From Blumeriella jaapii (taxonomy: Eukaryota > Ascomycota > Leotiomycetes > Helotiales > Drepanopezizaceae), in the NCBI GenBank assembly GCA_009599575.1, contig VWND01000073.1:1116001-1180000 (forward strand): a DNA stretch of 64,000 bases. Reading direction: 5' to 3'. The notes under the pieces were generated by a model, which saw only the letters and a list, made by a program, of their open reading frames with translations, was not told where the DNA came from and searched no databases. Below are positions 9,760 to 21,900 of this stretch, piece by piece; the stretch's first letter is position 1; the number at the start of each line of letters is the position of its first letter. A program made the position numbers and the translations under genes.

Positions 9760-12700
9760 ATGAAATGGTATAATCCATTCGCGTTCGTTCCCATGGCCGT
9801 CACGCTGGTCACCTGCGTCGTTTACCTGGCGATTCTCATCCCGCTCCTCATCGTCCACGAAACCGTCCCTCCCGCGCCGACAAACCCTACGATCTACCGC
9901 GGGCTCAACCTCACCGAGGCCTGGCTGGACCTGACAGAGCTGAGCAACGGGTACCATCCGTTCAACAGCCACCGAAACGATGAAGTTAGAGACTGGTTGT
10001 TGAGGAGGGTGGAGGCGATACTGAACAGCAACGAGGTGGAGTACGAAAGGGGGCTGGATGGGAACATCGTACAAGCAGGAGCTCTGAAAGCCGAGGAGAA
10101 GCTGCAGCATGGCTACCACGAAGCCTCAGTATCTGCATCCGGATCAGAAATGGCATCTGTAGCCCGCGATGAGCTTCGAAACCGTGCTAGCCCGCCAGCA
10201 GCGGTCATCTTCAACGATCTCATCTCCAACTATACAACCAATGCTCTCACGAGTATCCGTGTGACTGGTCGCAAGCTGGGCATCAGCACATATTTCGAAG
10301 GCAGTAACATCATTGTATACATTCGCGGGACTGAAGATGACGAGGACGACTGGTGGAAACCGCCGCCTCCGTACACGCATAGAATCCGTGGCAAGGGCGG
10401 GGTCATGGTGAACGCACATTTCGACAGCGTCTCGACTGGATATGGAGCCACAGATAATGGGATGGGGGTTGTCACGGCTCTGCAGCTCATCAAGTACTAC
10501 ACTATGGAGGGAAACGCTCCCAAGCGAGGGGTCATTGTCCTGCTTAACAACGGCGAAGAGGATGGTCTATATGGCGCTAAGGCCTTCCTCTCCCACCCCA
10601 TGGCGACATTCGTCCATACGTTCCTGAATCTTGAAGGTGCTGGAGCGGGAGGTAGAGCAATGCTATTCCGCAGCACAGATACCGAGGTCACTCGAGCTTA
10701 CGGAAGGGCCAAGCACCCCCTTGGAACGGTTGTTAGTGCCGACGGATTTGCTCTGGGGTTTATCAGAAGTGAAACCGACTATGTCGTGTTCCGGGGTGAA
10801 GGATACCGCGGCTTAGACGTCGCTTTTTGGGAGCCCAGAGCTAGATACCACACGGAACAGGACGATGCCAAACACGCTTCCCGCGACTCACTATGGCATA
10901 TGTTATCTGCATCCGTGACGACCATGGACTATCTGACCTCTCACACGGATGAGTTTGTTGGTCCTCGAGGAGACAATGTAGGTGGTAAAGTCAAGAACGG
11001 ACGCGGCTCTGACGGAGTCTGGTTTGACCTGTTTGGCATGGCAATGGCGGTGTTCAGATTGAGGACGTTATTCGCCTGGTCGCTAACTATCCTCATTGCC
11101 TCGCCGTTGATCTTGATTGCTATCACCTACCTTTTGGTACGCCATGATAAATACTACCTTTTTCCGGGGCTGTCAAACCAGTGGGTCATGAGAGCGACGC
11201 CGTCTCATTCAAAGGCTGGAGAGGAGCTTTCCGGTTTCCAATTGTCCTCAGTATCTCCGGCGCAACTACCATCGGTGCTGCTTTCTTGTTGAGAAAGATC
11301 AATCCGTTGATCGTCTATTCGTCTCCGTATGCTGTTTGGTCGATGTCACTCGCTCTCTTCTTCTGCGTGTTCTGGTTTCTCATGGCCGGCTGCAATTTCG
11401 CCCGGCCATCGGCACTTCACCGAATCTACGCCCTTATCTGGATGTTCATCTTTGGATGGGTGCTCTTAGTTGGCGCCACTCTCCTCGAAGATCGCTTCAA
11501 GGTTGGCGCGGGTTACATTTTTGTCTTCTACGAGGCCGCGATCTCCCTTGCTACGCTCATTGGCTTGACGGAGCTGTTTGCCCTTCCGAAGAAAAGTGCT
11601 GTCGTCGAAGCCGCGCGTGACGAGCATGAGACGAGAGAAGGGCTGGATGCTGTGCCCCATTCCGATGCCATTATCACCGGTGACGCCCATGATGGTAGTC
11701 ACGATGCCGACCCAGACGAAGAGCCAAGTGAGACGACTCCGCTGGTGGGGGGGAATGGTCACCGAGGTGCAATCGGCGCCACATTTGCTCGAGGTTACCG
11801 ACGGGTTACCCCAGAACAGGCTGATGTTGGCGTTGACGGTGCCGACGACGAGACAATTGCCTTTGGCGATGAGCAAAAATGGTCAGCGAAAATGCCTACG
11901 TGGACATGGCTTTTGCAGTTCCTTCTGCTTGGCCCGTTCCTCATCATCATCATTGGCCAGGTTGGGCTACTCATTGTGGCAGCCATTTCCCAGACTGGCT
12001 CAGACGGAAGCGCTCTGTTGCTCCCATACCTGCTCATCTCGATCTTCTCTATACTTCTCATCTTGCCCGTGACACCGTTCATGCACCGCATCACTGCACA
12101 CGTTCCGACGTTCTTATTCTTCATCTTCATCGGTGCTCTGTTCTACAATCTCGTAGCGTTTCCCTTTTCGTCCAACAATCGCTTCAAGGCGTACTTCCAG
12201 CAGACTGTCGACCTCGAAAGCGGCATCAACGTAGTCACCCTTGCCGGGATCGAAGAGTACGTGCGACTGATCATTGCCGAAATCCCATCGGCAGTGGGCC
12301 AGGAGATATCCTGTCAATCCAACGAGAACATCCGCCAAGGTCTTTCCTACTGCTCCTGGAACGGCATCGCCCCCCAGGTCGTCGACAGCGTCCCAGCTGA
12401 CACGCCGCCCGAGAAGGGCTACCACGACTGGCTGCACTTCAACGCAACCCGCGCGCCGGGCCTGAACAAAGCCACCTTCCACGTGTCCGGCGCCAACACC
12501 AAGGCCTGCATCATCCGCTTTGACGACCCTTTCACGGCGTTCGAGGTCCATGGCGCGGCCAGCAGTGACGGCCACTGGAACGACGTCCCCGAGAGCGGCA
12601 GCGACCAGATCAAGCTGTGGCACCGCGACTGGGACCGCGAGTGGGTTGTGGACGTCGAGTGGCCCGTCAGTGAGGGCAAGCAGGAGGGTGAGGAGGGTAG

Positions 12701-13019
12701 GAGTGGCAGGGTCGTGTGTATCTGGAGCGATCATAATGAGCTGGGCACGATCCCGGCGCTGGACGAGGTGCAGAGGTATGTTTCTTGCTCTATTTCGTTC
12801 TTTTCTCTTCTCATTTCGTTGGATTTTTTTTCTTTCTTTCTTTCTTTTTTTTTTCTTTTTCTTTTTTTTTCCCCCACTGTCTCTTTTTTCTGCGCTTCGT
12901 GGAGCTATTCCAGCAATGCGTGGGCTAACGGCGTCTCTGCTAGATTCATGCCTACCTGGGCCGCGGTCACGAAATTGACGGATGGCTTGGTGGAAGGGAG
13001 CAAGGCTTTTATCATCTGA
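9760..13019 (+). CDS. PFF1: Vacuolar membrane M28 metalloprotease (Pff1 family), with a one-base frame break
   Basis: Start ATG at 9760 (MKWYNPFAFVP). A first transmembrane helix is followed by the luminal M28 peptidase domain. Zinc ligands and catalytic residues are visible: NAHFDSVSTGYGATDN (His about 220), NNGEEDGLYG, NLEGAGAGG, and a final His in ARYHTEQDD. Several C-terminal membrane helices and the luminal C-terminal domain follow. An intron with a long T/C tract runs from 12776 to 12943; the last exon ends VEGSKAFII. At about 11158-11163 the frame shifts by one base inside a T run (CCTTTTTCC): DKYYLF is in one frame, the continuing conserved GWRGAFRFP in another. Adding one base gives about 1030 residues, near family size. 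A 56-nt intron at 11137-11192 would also keep frame but would remove the conserved DKYYLF segment. Family members are vacuolar membrane aminopeptidase-like proteases. Confidence 0.9.
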
Positions 13020-13231
13020 GAAACATTCTTTCTCTTCCTCTTCCCCGCTTCGTCCTCTTGTCTTGGGATCGGGTGTATGGTGTTTGGTGTTTGGAGCTTG
13101 GAGCTTGATATTAGGACGGGGAAGGGGGTGGGCTGGCTGGCTGGACTAAGCACAGGCTGTAATGCTGTTCCTATGTACATATGTACCACAACTGACTGTT
13201 TTGATGGGTGAATTATGGATGAATGGAAGGC

Positions 13232-13249
13232 GGGGGGGGGGGGGGGGGG
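13232..13249 (+). repeat. Poly-G run
   Basis: 18 consecutive G. Its length in the assembly is uncertain. Confidence 0.9.
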
Positions 13250-13686
13250 TACGAATTTGCGTACTCTTCTCTCGCTTAGATTGACTAATCGAAATGTATG
13301 TACTGTAGGAGGTTACCTTACTGTACCTTACCTACCTATGTACCTACCTACCTAATACGAACATTCCGCTTCTCAAACACAATCATTCACCCTTTTCCCC
13401 CTACGGCAGCAAAAAAGACGGTACCTAGTAAAGTAAAGTACCTTAAAATCACCCCTTCCAGCGCGCCCAAACCGAAGCCCTCTCTCCACCTCGCGACTTC
13501 CACAACATTCCCAACGCGCGACCCCCCGAGCTCTTCTCGCGATGGCGCATTTTCTGTTCCACCGCACTACACTGCACTACACTACACTACATACACTACA
13601 GTTCGATTCTCGGTTGGCCGTCGACGGCTTTGTCTACCTACCTACCTACCGAGCATCATCGCCGGAAAAAAAAAAATTTGCTGCGC

Positions 13687-13711
13687 ACAGACAGACAGAC
13701 AGACAGACAGA
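13687..13711 (+). repeat. (ACAG)n tetranucleotide microsatellite
   Basis: About six ACAG units in a row. Confidence 0.9.
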
Positions 13712-14199
13712 TATAGGTAGGTAGGGAGGGGGAATAATGGGTGGGAAAAATCGTTGCCGCTCGAGTGTTACATACCTAGGTACAGTACTGTAGGTAGGTA
13801 GGTGCGAAGCCGAGCCAGCCAGCAGCGCCTTTCCGATGATTGCGTTGTGGGATACGGCAATTTGAGAGGGGGGGGGGAGAGATGTGACAGTGCTGTAGTG
13901 GAGTGTGGACGACGGGAGGCTGGACAGGTGCAGGCAGGTAGTAGGTAAAAGGTAGAGGTAGGTAAGTATCCCATCCACCTAGCCCTAGCCCTAGCCAGAA
14001 GATTTATTTCTACCTCTACCTCTATCTACCTCTACTTCGCTCGCCGCCATGCGCTCGTTCTAGTTCGTTCGTTCGTTCTAGTAACCATCTCGCCATTCGT
14101 CATCATAGGTACCTAGGTAGCCACACATGCTCATCTTTCTCAACGACCTCCATACAACCTCAACCAGCCAACGACCTCACTAATGAGGTTGCCAGCCAA

Positions 14200-17100
14200 C
14201 TAAACCTCTCTACTCCGCATCCCGCCCGGCCCGTCCCTCACCGGCGGCCGCTCAACCTCGATAGCTCTTTCAACCATCTCGATGCCATTCAGGCTCGGGA
14301 AGCGCTTCGCGAACTCCTGGACGTAGTCCTCCTTCTCGCGCTCGCTCATGTCCAGCCGCGGCGGCAGGCTCGGCAACGGCTTGGGCGGCGAGCCCGTCGG
14401 GATGCTGTTCAGGTGCATGGGCTTGGGCGGCGCGTTGGGCCGCGGGCCTGTCTTGGTGATGGCTGCGGGGAGGTGATGGTGGACGATGGCTGGGAAGGGT
14501 GGGCGGTGCGAGGTTTGGCGTACTGAAGGCTCGAGTCTGGTTGTTGGTGTTTTTGTGGTTGTCGTTGTATGGGTATGGGGCGGGTGGGCGCCAACGGGGT
14601 GCGCGGCGTCGAGGCCAGTGGTTTGCTGTAGGGATTGGATGATTGCTGCTCGAACTGGCTAGCCTGTGCAGAGGGGCCGCTGTCAGTGAAGCGTCCATAG
14701 CCCTCGGCAGTCTTCTTGACGGGAGAGGGGGCTTGGTTCTCGTCGAGGAGGCTCTGTACTTTATGCTGGATGCTGGCGGCGCGGGAGACGCCGCCGATAC
14801 TTTTCGGTGCGCCCGGACCGCGGTCGGCGAGTCGTTTGCGGTACTCGGCTGCGGCGTTGGCGACGCGCAGTTCTTCCATCGAGAGACGGCGACGCTCGAT
14901 CTCGCGACGCTGCTCGGGTGGCATACTGTCCATGTCATCGAGGATATTACCGTCGTCGCTACGGCCATCCGTCGCTTCCGAGCCGGCGATGGGCGTCAGG
15001 ACTCGGCGTCCCATGTCCTGAAGGGGGCTCGGAGTCCGAGGCACGGTCGGTGAGACATTTTGCTCGAATCGCTTGAAGGCATCTCCGAACTTGCCCGCCA
15101 GCAGATTCTTAGTGCCGGACAGAGCCATGGAGGGAAGGCTCGAGCGCTTGGACCTGTGAGCAGCGCTGTCTCGTCTCCTCTCCTTCTTCGAACCCTTCGA
15201 TGCCTCTTGGTCTTCCATGGTGCGGAGGAAATCGACGTTGGACTCGATGTTGGTGTCTTCGTCCGACGGGGAATCAGCCACAGCCGACTCCGGAGCTTTG
15301 GAGGACTGCCGCTTCTCTGACAGAGATGGTCTACCACTCGCCTCCTTCTCCTTTTCCCGCAGAAAGTCCATGTTGGACTCCAGGTAGGTGCTAGAGGGGC
15401 GAGATCGAGTCCTTGGCCCCGGGTCTACGACATCGAGACTGGGCCGGCCAGCCTCGAGGGATGGACGCGATGAAGAGAGTTGTCTCGTCGGATCAGGTCT
15501 GGGAAATGAAGAGGTTCGCGAGACAGGGGACGGGCGAAGGGCCTGGTTGCTCCCTGGGCGGGACAATTGTGGTCGTGGGGCGGACTCGTGACTTCTGGTA
15601 AGGCTGAACGTTCGATCGTGGTCGGTGGTTTGGGGGAATCGCTGTGCGGTCGATGGAGCATACTGGGTAGGCGCTGGCCCTGTGGGCGGAGGAGTCGGCG
15701 CGGTCATGGTTCCTTGAGATACGTAGGAGCTAGGGGTCGGCCGAGTCGGTGTCGGTTGGTGAACGATAGTGGAAGGTGCAGCGGCGGCGGCGGCTTGCAA
15801 TTCCGGATTGCTAGAAATGATCGCTTGCGCTCGCGAGACGTTCCCTGACGCCTTGGTAGTCGCCGTGTTGACCGTGGTCTGCGATGATGGTATGGCGAAC
15901 GCGTCGTCTGCCAGTTTCTCGGTTACCCTTTGACCCAGATCACGGGCATGTGTTGTTGTTGTTGTGGCTGCCGTCGGTGTCGCTTGATCGAAATCGAATT
16001 TGCCTCCGTCGTGGAGAAGCGTAAATTGATCGAGGCTCGGAAATCGGGCTGACACTTCATCGATCGACGAGGTAGGCGACGTCGAGTCCAACGACGCCCA
16101 GGGATCATTGACCGGAGCTCGCATCGGGGAAGGGCTAGGTTTTGGCGCAGCAGGAGCGTGTGAGTTCGCTGACGGCCTGCCTCTCCGCATAGGAACGACG
16201 TCTGGAATGACTTGTTGGACTACGGGTGGGGGGGAATACACCGCGCCGACAGCTGGAGGTGACCGCACGGGCTCGATCGACGGTAACTGCTGGTTTCTCC
16301 TCGATTCGGATTGCGTCCGGCCAGAATAGATCTATCATGGTGAGCGCGAGGTCTACTCTCTCCGACCGGGTGTAGCTAGCCTACATCTTTGATAGGGACC
16401 TCGAGTCCTTGCATGAGACACGCTTCCCGAAGCACTTGATAGACATTCGGGCGTGATTGAGGCTGCTCTCGCAGCATCGAAGCTTCGAAATTTAGCACGA
16501 ATCTGCGTCAGATGGCCAGTGACATACCGATCAGCTTCTTCAAAGGATCCGAAAAGGGCGGATAGCTTGGAAACTTGAAGCTCGCGTTGAGTATGGCTAA
16601 TTGGCCCTGGGCTTCGAAGGGCGTGGTGTAGTAACACAGCTTGTACAGAAGGACACCCAATGCCCATATGTCGGACTTTTCGTCGATGGGTAGCTTCCGG
16701 TAGACGTCGATCATTTCCGGGCTCCGATATTGCAGCGTCGTGTGTTTCTGCACATCGTCCTCGATCAATCTGCACTCGGCCGCCGTGGTTGCGGCCGGGC
16801 GCGGTGGGGCGGTCGAGCCAAAATCGCAGAGCTTGAACCGCCTGGCGTTCCCCGTCGAGGTGATCAACACGTTCTCGACCTTGAGATCGCGGTGAAGCAG
16901 AGGGGGCTTCAGGTAGTGCATGCACGCCACGCCCTCCGTCACGTCCGAGAAGATCTTGAGGATCTCGGGCTCGGTCAGGCGGTTCTGCAGGCGCGTGTTC
17001 ATGAAGTCGATCAGGCCCCCGCCATTGCAGAACTCCATCAGGAGGAAGACCTCGTAGCCGCCGCCCTTGAGCTGCGACGCGTGCGAGTCGTAGTAGGTGA

Positions 17101-17422
17101 CGATGGGCCGGTGGCCCTTCAGCTTCTTCATCGTCTCGACCTCGGTCTTCATGTTGGCCAGGTGCTCCTTGTCGGGTACGGCGACACGCTTCAAGACGGC
17201 GATATCGGTGCCGTCGATGGGCTTGGGCATCTTGACCAGGTAGACATGGGCGAAGCCTCCTTCGGAGAAATACTTCTGAATGACGACCTTCTGCTGGCCC
17301 ACCTGTATCTTGGTCCCTGGCGCAAAGGTGCCGGCGGGCGCCGAGGGGTCGGCCATGGGGACGGCGCCTTTGAAGACGGATCGGGGAGTCGTCGCCGGGA
17401 CTGACGGGTTGTAGGAGGCCAT
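14200..17422 (-). CDS. ARK1/PRK1/AKL1-type (NAK family) serine/threonine kinase
   Basis: Start at 17422 (MASYNPS). Exon 1 is 16528-17422, exon 2 is 16385-16482, and exon 3 runs from 16331 to the stop at 14200; the two introns are 45 and 53 nt. The kinase domain covers about residues 25-330: Gly-loop EGGFAHVYLV, catalytic loop HRDLKVENVL, DFGS, and APE-like RSPEM with SDIWALG. It is followed by MLREQPQSRPNVYQV. The remaining ~700 residues are disordered, Pro/Ser-rich and contain repeated SNVDFLR-type blocks (residue region near 15250-15400). The C-terminal conserved block YVQEFAKRFPSLNGIEMVE lies in a frame shifted by one base relative to the rest of exon 3. One base is missing somewhere in 14410-14560; no splice pair that I tested fixes it. 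Corrected length is about 1041 residues. Relatives phosphorylate endocytic coat proteins at actin patches. The gene is divergent from MOT1. Confidence 0.88.
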
Positions 17423-18931
17423 GGACGATGCCACGGAGACTGTGGGCGAGGGTGAGTGACGCGTGCGGACGAGCAGGCGGTCGCTGGTCACGGCATTGGA
17501 GAGGGCCGCGGTCGGAGGGTGGTGAAGACGATAGGTAGGTACAAGACTGGACCGTAGGTACAGCACGTAGGTCGAGCGGTTTGGCTGGCTCCCCAGGAGG
17601 CGGTGTTGGGTACGGGGCGAGCACAGCAAAGGGGAGCGAGAAAGAGAGAAGAGAGAAGAGGGAAAGACAGAACGAAAGTGAGGCCGAGGGGGAGCGGAGG
17701 TAGTGGTACAGTGGCGGACGCGATGCTCTCGTGGAGTGTCTGGTTTCAAGAGTCTCGGACTCCAAGTCACTTGGGAGCATCTCGAGACTCATGCGCATGC
17801 TGGGACGAAGCTAGACCGGATTGGGAGTAGGGCGGTGCCAAGGCGGCGATAGGCAGTCTAGTCCGATCTGGGCAAGGCGCGGATGGGGATGGGGATGGGC
17901 GATGGGCGATGGGCGATGGGCCTGGTGGTGCAGTGGTGCAGTGGTTCTGTCGCGAACTCCATCTGTTCTGCTCGCGCGCGCATCTCGACGTGACGTCTCG
18001 AGAGTCGCATTGACATGCGCGTGCGATGCTGCCCATCGCCATGTTCCGCGTTCCGCGTTCCGCAGCACCGTACTCGCCCTGGACCGGCACCACGGGCGAC
18101 GGCGAGCGCGTCCTGCAAAATGGAAAGTTGTTCAGATCTTCTTCTCCGGGCTTAGCACGCAGGGATGGGGCGGGGCTTGGCGCGCAAAGTCCCTGCCTGC
18201 GGGTTTTCTACTTACTGCTGGCGTCGCCCGCCCTTGGGTCGGGGCCGGCCCTGCAAAAAAAAAGCTGGAGCTGCTGGACCCGCGAGACGAGACGACTGCT
18301 GCTGCTGTGAGGGCCGCATCCACCCACCCGCCCAGCCCATCCCACACACCGCCACCGGCACCCGCGCAGCACCCGAGCCGCATCAGCACCAGCACCGCCC
18401 ATCCAGCTCACCACTACATCCCACCACCCGCCGACTACGCACACACCACCCACCGGCTCAGCACACCTCACCCACCACCCGCCAATCAACACTCGCCCAG
18501 ACACTCCCTCCCCCCAGCCACATCACCCGCCACACCGCCGCAGCCTCGCCGCCATATCGCAGCCTTGCGCCGGCACGTGTCCCGCACCACCCTCGCCCAA
18601 CCGTGCGCACGAGGCTGAAAGGCTGAAAGGCCGAAAGGCTGAAAACAAACAAGCAAGCAAGCAAGCAAGCAAAGCAAAGCAACGCAACGCAACGCGACGA
18701 TACGCAACGCGACGGAAACAAACAAACCACGTCGGTCACTAGCGCCCGACGGTGCGTCTCTCGCTCTTCTCTTCTCCGCCGCTGCACCGCCGTGAGCTGT
18801 CATTGCACCGGGCAACCTGACCTGCAGATCCTGACCACCCCATCCCACTCCTACATGGCGCGTCCGACCAGCAGCAGCCGCAATTCTTGGGCCAGATAGT
18901 GGCGACGACGTGGGAGCGTAGCTGAGGAATC
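17423..18931. promoter_or_regulatory. Divergent upstream region between the kinase gene and MOT1
   Basis: About 1.5 kb, GC- and pyrimidine-rich, with GATGGGC and (AAGC)n short repeats near 17880-17925 and 18640-18675. Open frames here (for example 17821-18618) are low-complexity Pro/His/Ser with no domain. I read it as 5' UTRs and promoters of both genes; no TATA box is obvious. Confidence 0.45.
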
Positions 18932-21900
18932 ATGGCGTCCAGGTGAGTGGGAATGGAACACCCAAAACGCGCTTCGCGTCAATCCTGAAAAAGCTAAAAA
19001 GTGGCATCCCGCTAACAACCCGGCGACCCAACCAAACAGACTTGACCGCCTTGTCACGTGAGCACCCTCCTTTCTCTCCTCGTGCTCTTGCAACGACGCG
19101 CCCTCCGCTCCTCTCCCCTCCTCTCCGCTCCTCTCCACGCTCTTGTGACCAGATACACATACAGAGCGAGAGAGAGCCTTCCCACAGACAGAGACGCCGA
19201 CCCCCTACCCCCACCCCCCCATATGCATTAGACGTGCTTTGCTGACCACGCCTCCCGACCTAGCTTGCTGGAGACCGGAAGCACCCAACTGATTCGAAAT
19301 ACCGCTGCCCAGCAACTGGCCGACGTGCAGAAGGCCCACCCCGAGGAGCTCTTCAACCTCCTGACCCGCGTGGTCCCCTATCTCCGTCACAAGGTATGGG
19401 ACACCCGGATCGCGGCCGCCAGGGCCTTGGGAGGCATCGTCGACAACGCGGAACGTTATGATCCCAACGCCGACGATGGCTTCACCAAAGCCGAAGCCAA
19501 GAAGGAGGAATCAGCCGTCATCAAGAAGGAGGAGCCCGTCGATGAGAGCCCGCGGCCCGACGGCCAGTTGAGTCTCGATACGCTTGATATCGTCTCCATT
19601 CTCAAACATGGGAAAGAGCTGCTGCGCGGCGGCGGGAAGGATGTCGACTATGCCCTCGCCACGCTCGACCCCGCACAGAGGCTGGCGCACCAGAAGAAGA
19701 CGCTGGCCGGCCGGCTAGGCTTGCGCGGAGAGTACCTCGAGGAAGAGATGGACATCGACTACCCCATTCCCAAAAAGAATGGCGCCGCGACGCCTTCCTT
19801 GCTCCCCACGAATGGCCAGGGCAATGGCAGCAAGATCCCCACCACGCCCGCCGAGGAGTCGGGCTTGAGTGCGCGCCAACTCAACCAGCTGAAGAGGAAG
19901 CGGAAGCGAGAGGCTCAGAGTGCGGGTAACAAGAACCGACTGGTCGAATTATCTATCCGACGCTCCAACACGACGCCGAACGTCGACCTCAGCGCCGACT
20001 CGACCATGTCGGACATTATCGACGATGCCCACGGGAACGGTGGGGTCTCGGACTACTTCTCACTCGAGCGAAGCTCCGAAGTCGATGAGGACAGCAAAGT
20101 GGTGTCGGAGTTCAAGGGTCCCGTGCTTCCGATCAAATCCGAATTGCAAGCAGAGGAAGAAGCAGACGGCGGTGTTGTTGTCGAGTGGCCCTATGAACGG
20201 CTCTGCGAGTTCCTCATGGTTGATCTTTTCGACCCTCAATGGGAGACGCGACACGGGGCTGCGATGGGCTTGAGAGAGATCGTCCGAGTTCATGGCGGAG
20301 GCGCCGGCCGAATGAGCGGGAAGTCGCGGGCAGAGAACGATACCCTCAACCGCCGATGGCTCGACGACCTCGCTTGCCGATTGTGCTGTGTGTTCATGCT
20401 CGATCGATTCGGCGATTACGTGTCCGACACGGTTGTGGCCCCCATCCGCGAGACCGTGGGTCAGACCCTCGGTGCTCTTCTCATCCATCTCCCAGCTACG
20501 ACGGTCTACGCTGCACATCGAATCCTGCTCCGGATGGTCATACAGAACGACCTCAAGCTCACGCACAAGGGATGGGCGGTCTGCCACGGAGGGATGATCG
20601 GCCTTCGGTACCTGGTAGCCGTCCGGAATGACCTGCTCCTCAGGGACAGTGACTTGATCGACGGCGTCATACAAGCCGTCATGAAGGGCCTCGGAGACTT
20701 GGACGATGATGTTCGTTCCGTCAGTGCCGCGACGCTCATTCCGATCGCCAAGGAATTCGTCAACTTGCGACCCGAGGCTTTAGACGGCCTGATCAACATT
20801 GTCTGGGAGTGCTTGTCCAACCTGGGCGATGATCTCAGTGCTAGTACCGGCCAGATCATGGATCTCCTTGCTAAACTCTGTAGTTTCCCCGAAGTGCTCG
20901 AGGCGATGAAGAAGAATGCGGCAAGAGACCCCGAGCAATCCTTTGCGCTTTTGGTGCCGCGCCTCTACCCATTCCTTCGGCACACCATCACTTCGGTCCG
21001 GTCAGCGGTGCTGAGAGCTCTCATGACCTTCGTGACCATTGAAGGCGACGGCACTCGAGATTGGCTGAATGGCAAGATTCTCCGGCTCATCTACCAAAAC
21101 ATTCTCGTCGAACGAAATCACGACACACTCAACCTCTCGATCCAAGTCTGGACAGCTTTGGTCCTCTATCTTGCCAAAGACCCAGCAGACCTGGCCGAAC
21201 AGTTCTCGGCCCATGTTGATCCGCTGATGCAGCTCACATTACATCCTATCGGTGTTTCTCGACATCCACTACCCATGAATGCCACCCTCTTCCAAAAGCC
21301 GTCGGGAAGTACGTACTCCATGCCTGCTGGCTTCGTGCCGACGCCGATCACTCGGGGCCCCTCTCCTGCCGCGCCGGAACCGCCAGCAAAGAAGCAAAGA
21401 CGCAGATCGGCAAAGAATCCAGACCCCGTCCCAGCAACCTCTTCGCATGATGTGGATGGCCACATGATGCAAGGTGATGTGGACCTGGTGGGCATGGATA
21501 TTCTGATCAGATCTCGGGTGTCAGCTGCCCGAGCAATGGGTCTGGTCATGTCTCTCGTTCCGAGCGGCAATCTGGAAAGCTACGATGCCAGCATCATCCC
21601 TGGTCTATCGTCGGCATTCTCCTCGACACAGCTGACAGCGGCTCTGATTATCGACGAATACGCGAAGAACTGTGCCTCGAAGGATCAGGCTAGACGTTTT
21701 GTCAATCCGCTCAACAAGATCATCGAGGCGGAGCGGCCACTGCATTATAGGGATCTGGTCAGCTATACCCAGCTCGTTCGCGCTCAATGTTCTCAGTTGC
21801 TCAATACGTTCCGAGATACCGGCAAGGTCCCACAAAGTCGCTTACCGATTCTTGCCGTCGTTGTGCAGGGCGAGGCCGAGGCTGGACCAGATGCGTTTTC

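Larger units (their letters stand above)
13020..14199. other. Intergenic region rich in microsatellites
   Basis: About 1.2 kb between convergent genes. It contains an 18-G run, many TACC/GGTA tetranucleotide blocks (13320-13350, 13630-13650, 13718-13727, 13793-13802, 13935-13970), an ACAG tract, one TACAGTACTGTA palindrome (13781-13792) and CCCTAG direct repeats. I see no gene. Confidence 0.6.

Noticed and set aside
12114..12734. 206-residue open frame on the minus strand
   Set aside because: It is antisense to the conserved C-terminal part of the M28 protease; GC-rich third positions keep it open by chance.
13978..13996. CCTAGCCCTAGCCCTAGCC, telomere-like
   Set aside because: Fungal telomeric repeat is CCCTAA/TTAGGG; this is a short CCCTAG repeat inside a microsatellite field.
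16730..17404. 224-residue plus-strand frame
   Set aside because: It is antisense to the kinase domain, and its His/Leu/Asp-rich composition mirrors the kinase codons.
17821..18626. Two overlapping plus-strand frames of 265 and 153 residues
   Set aside because: Low-complexity Pro/His/Ser sequence in the promoter region of MOT1, with no domain or splice support.
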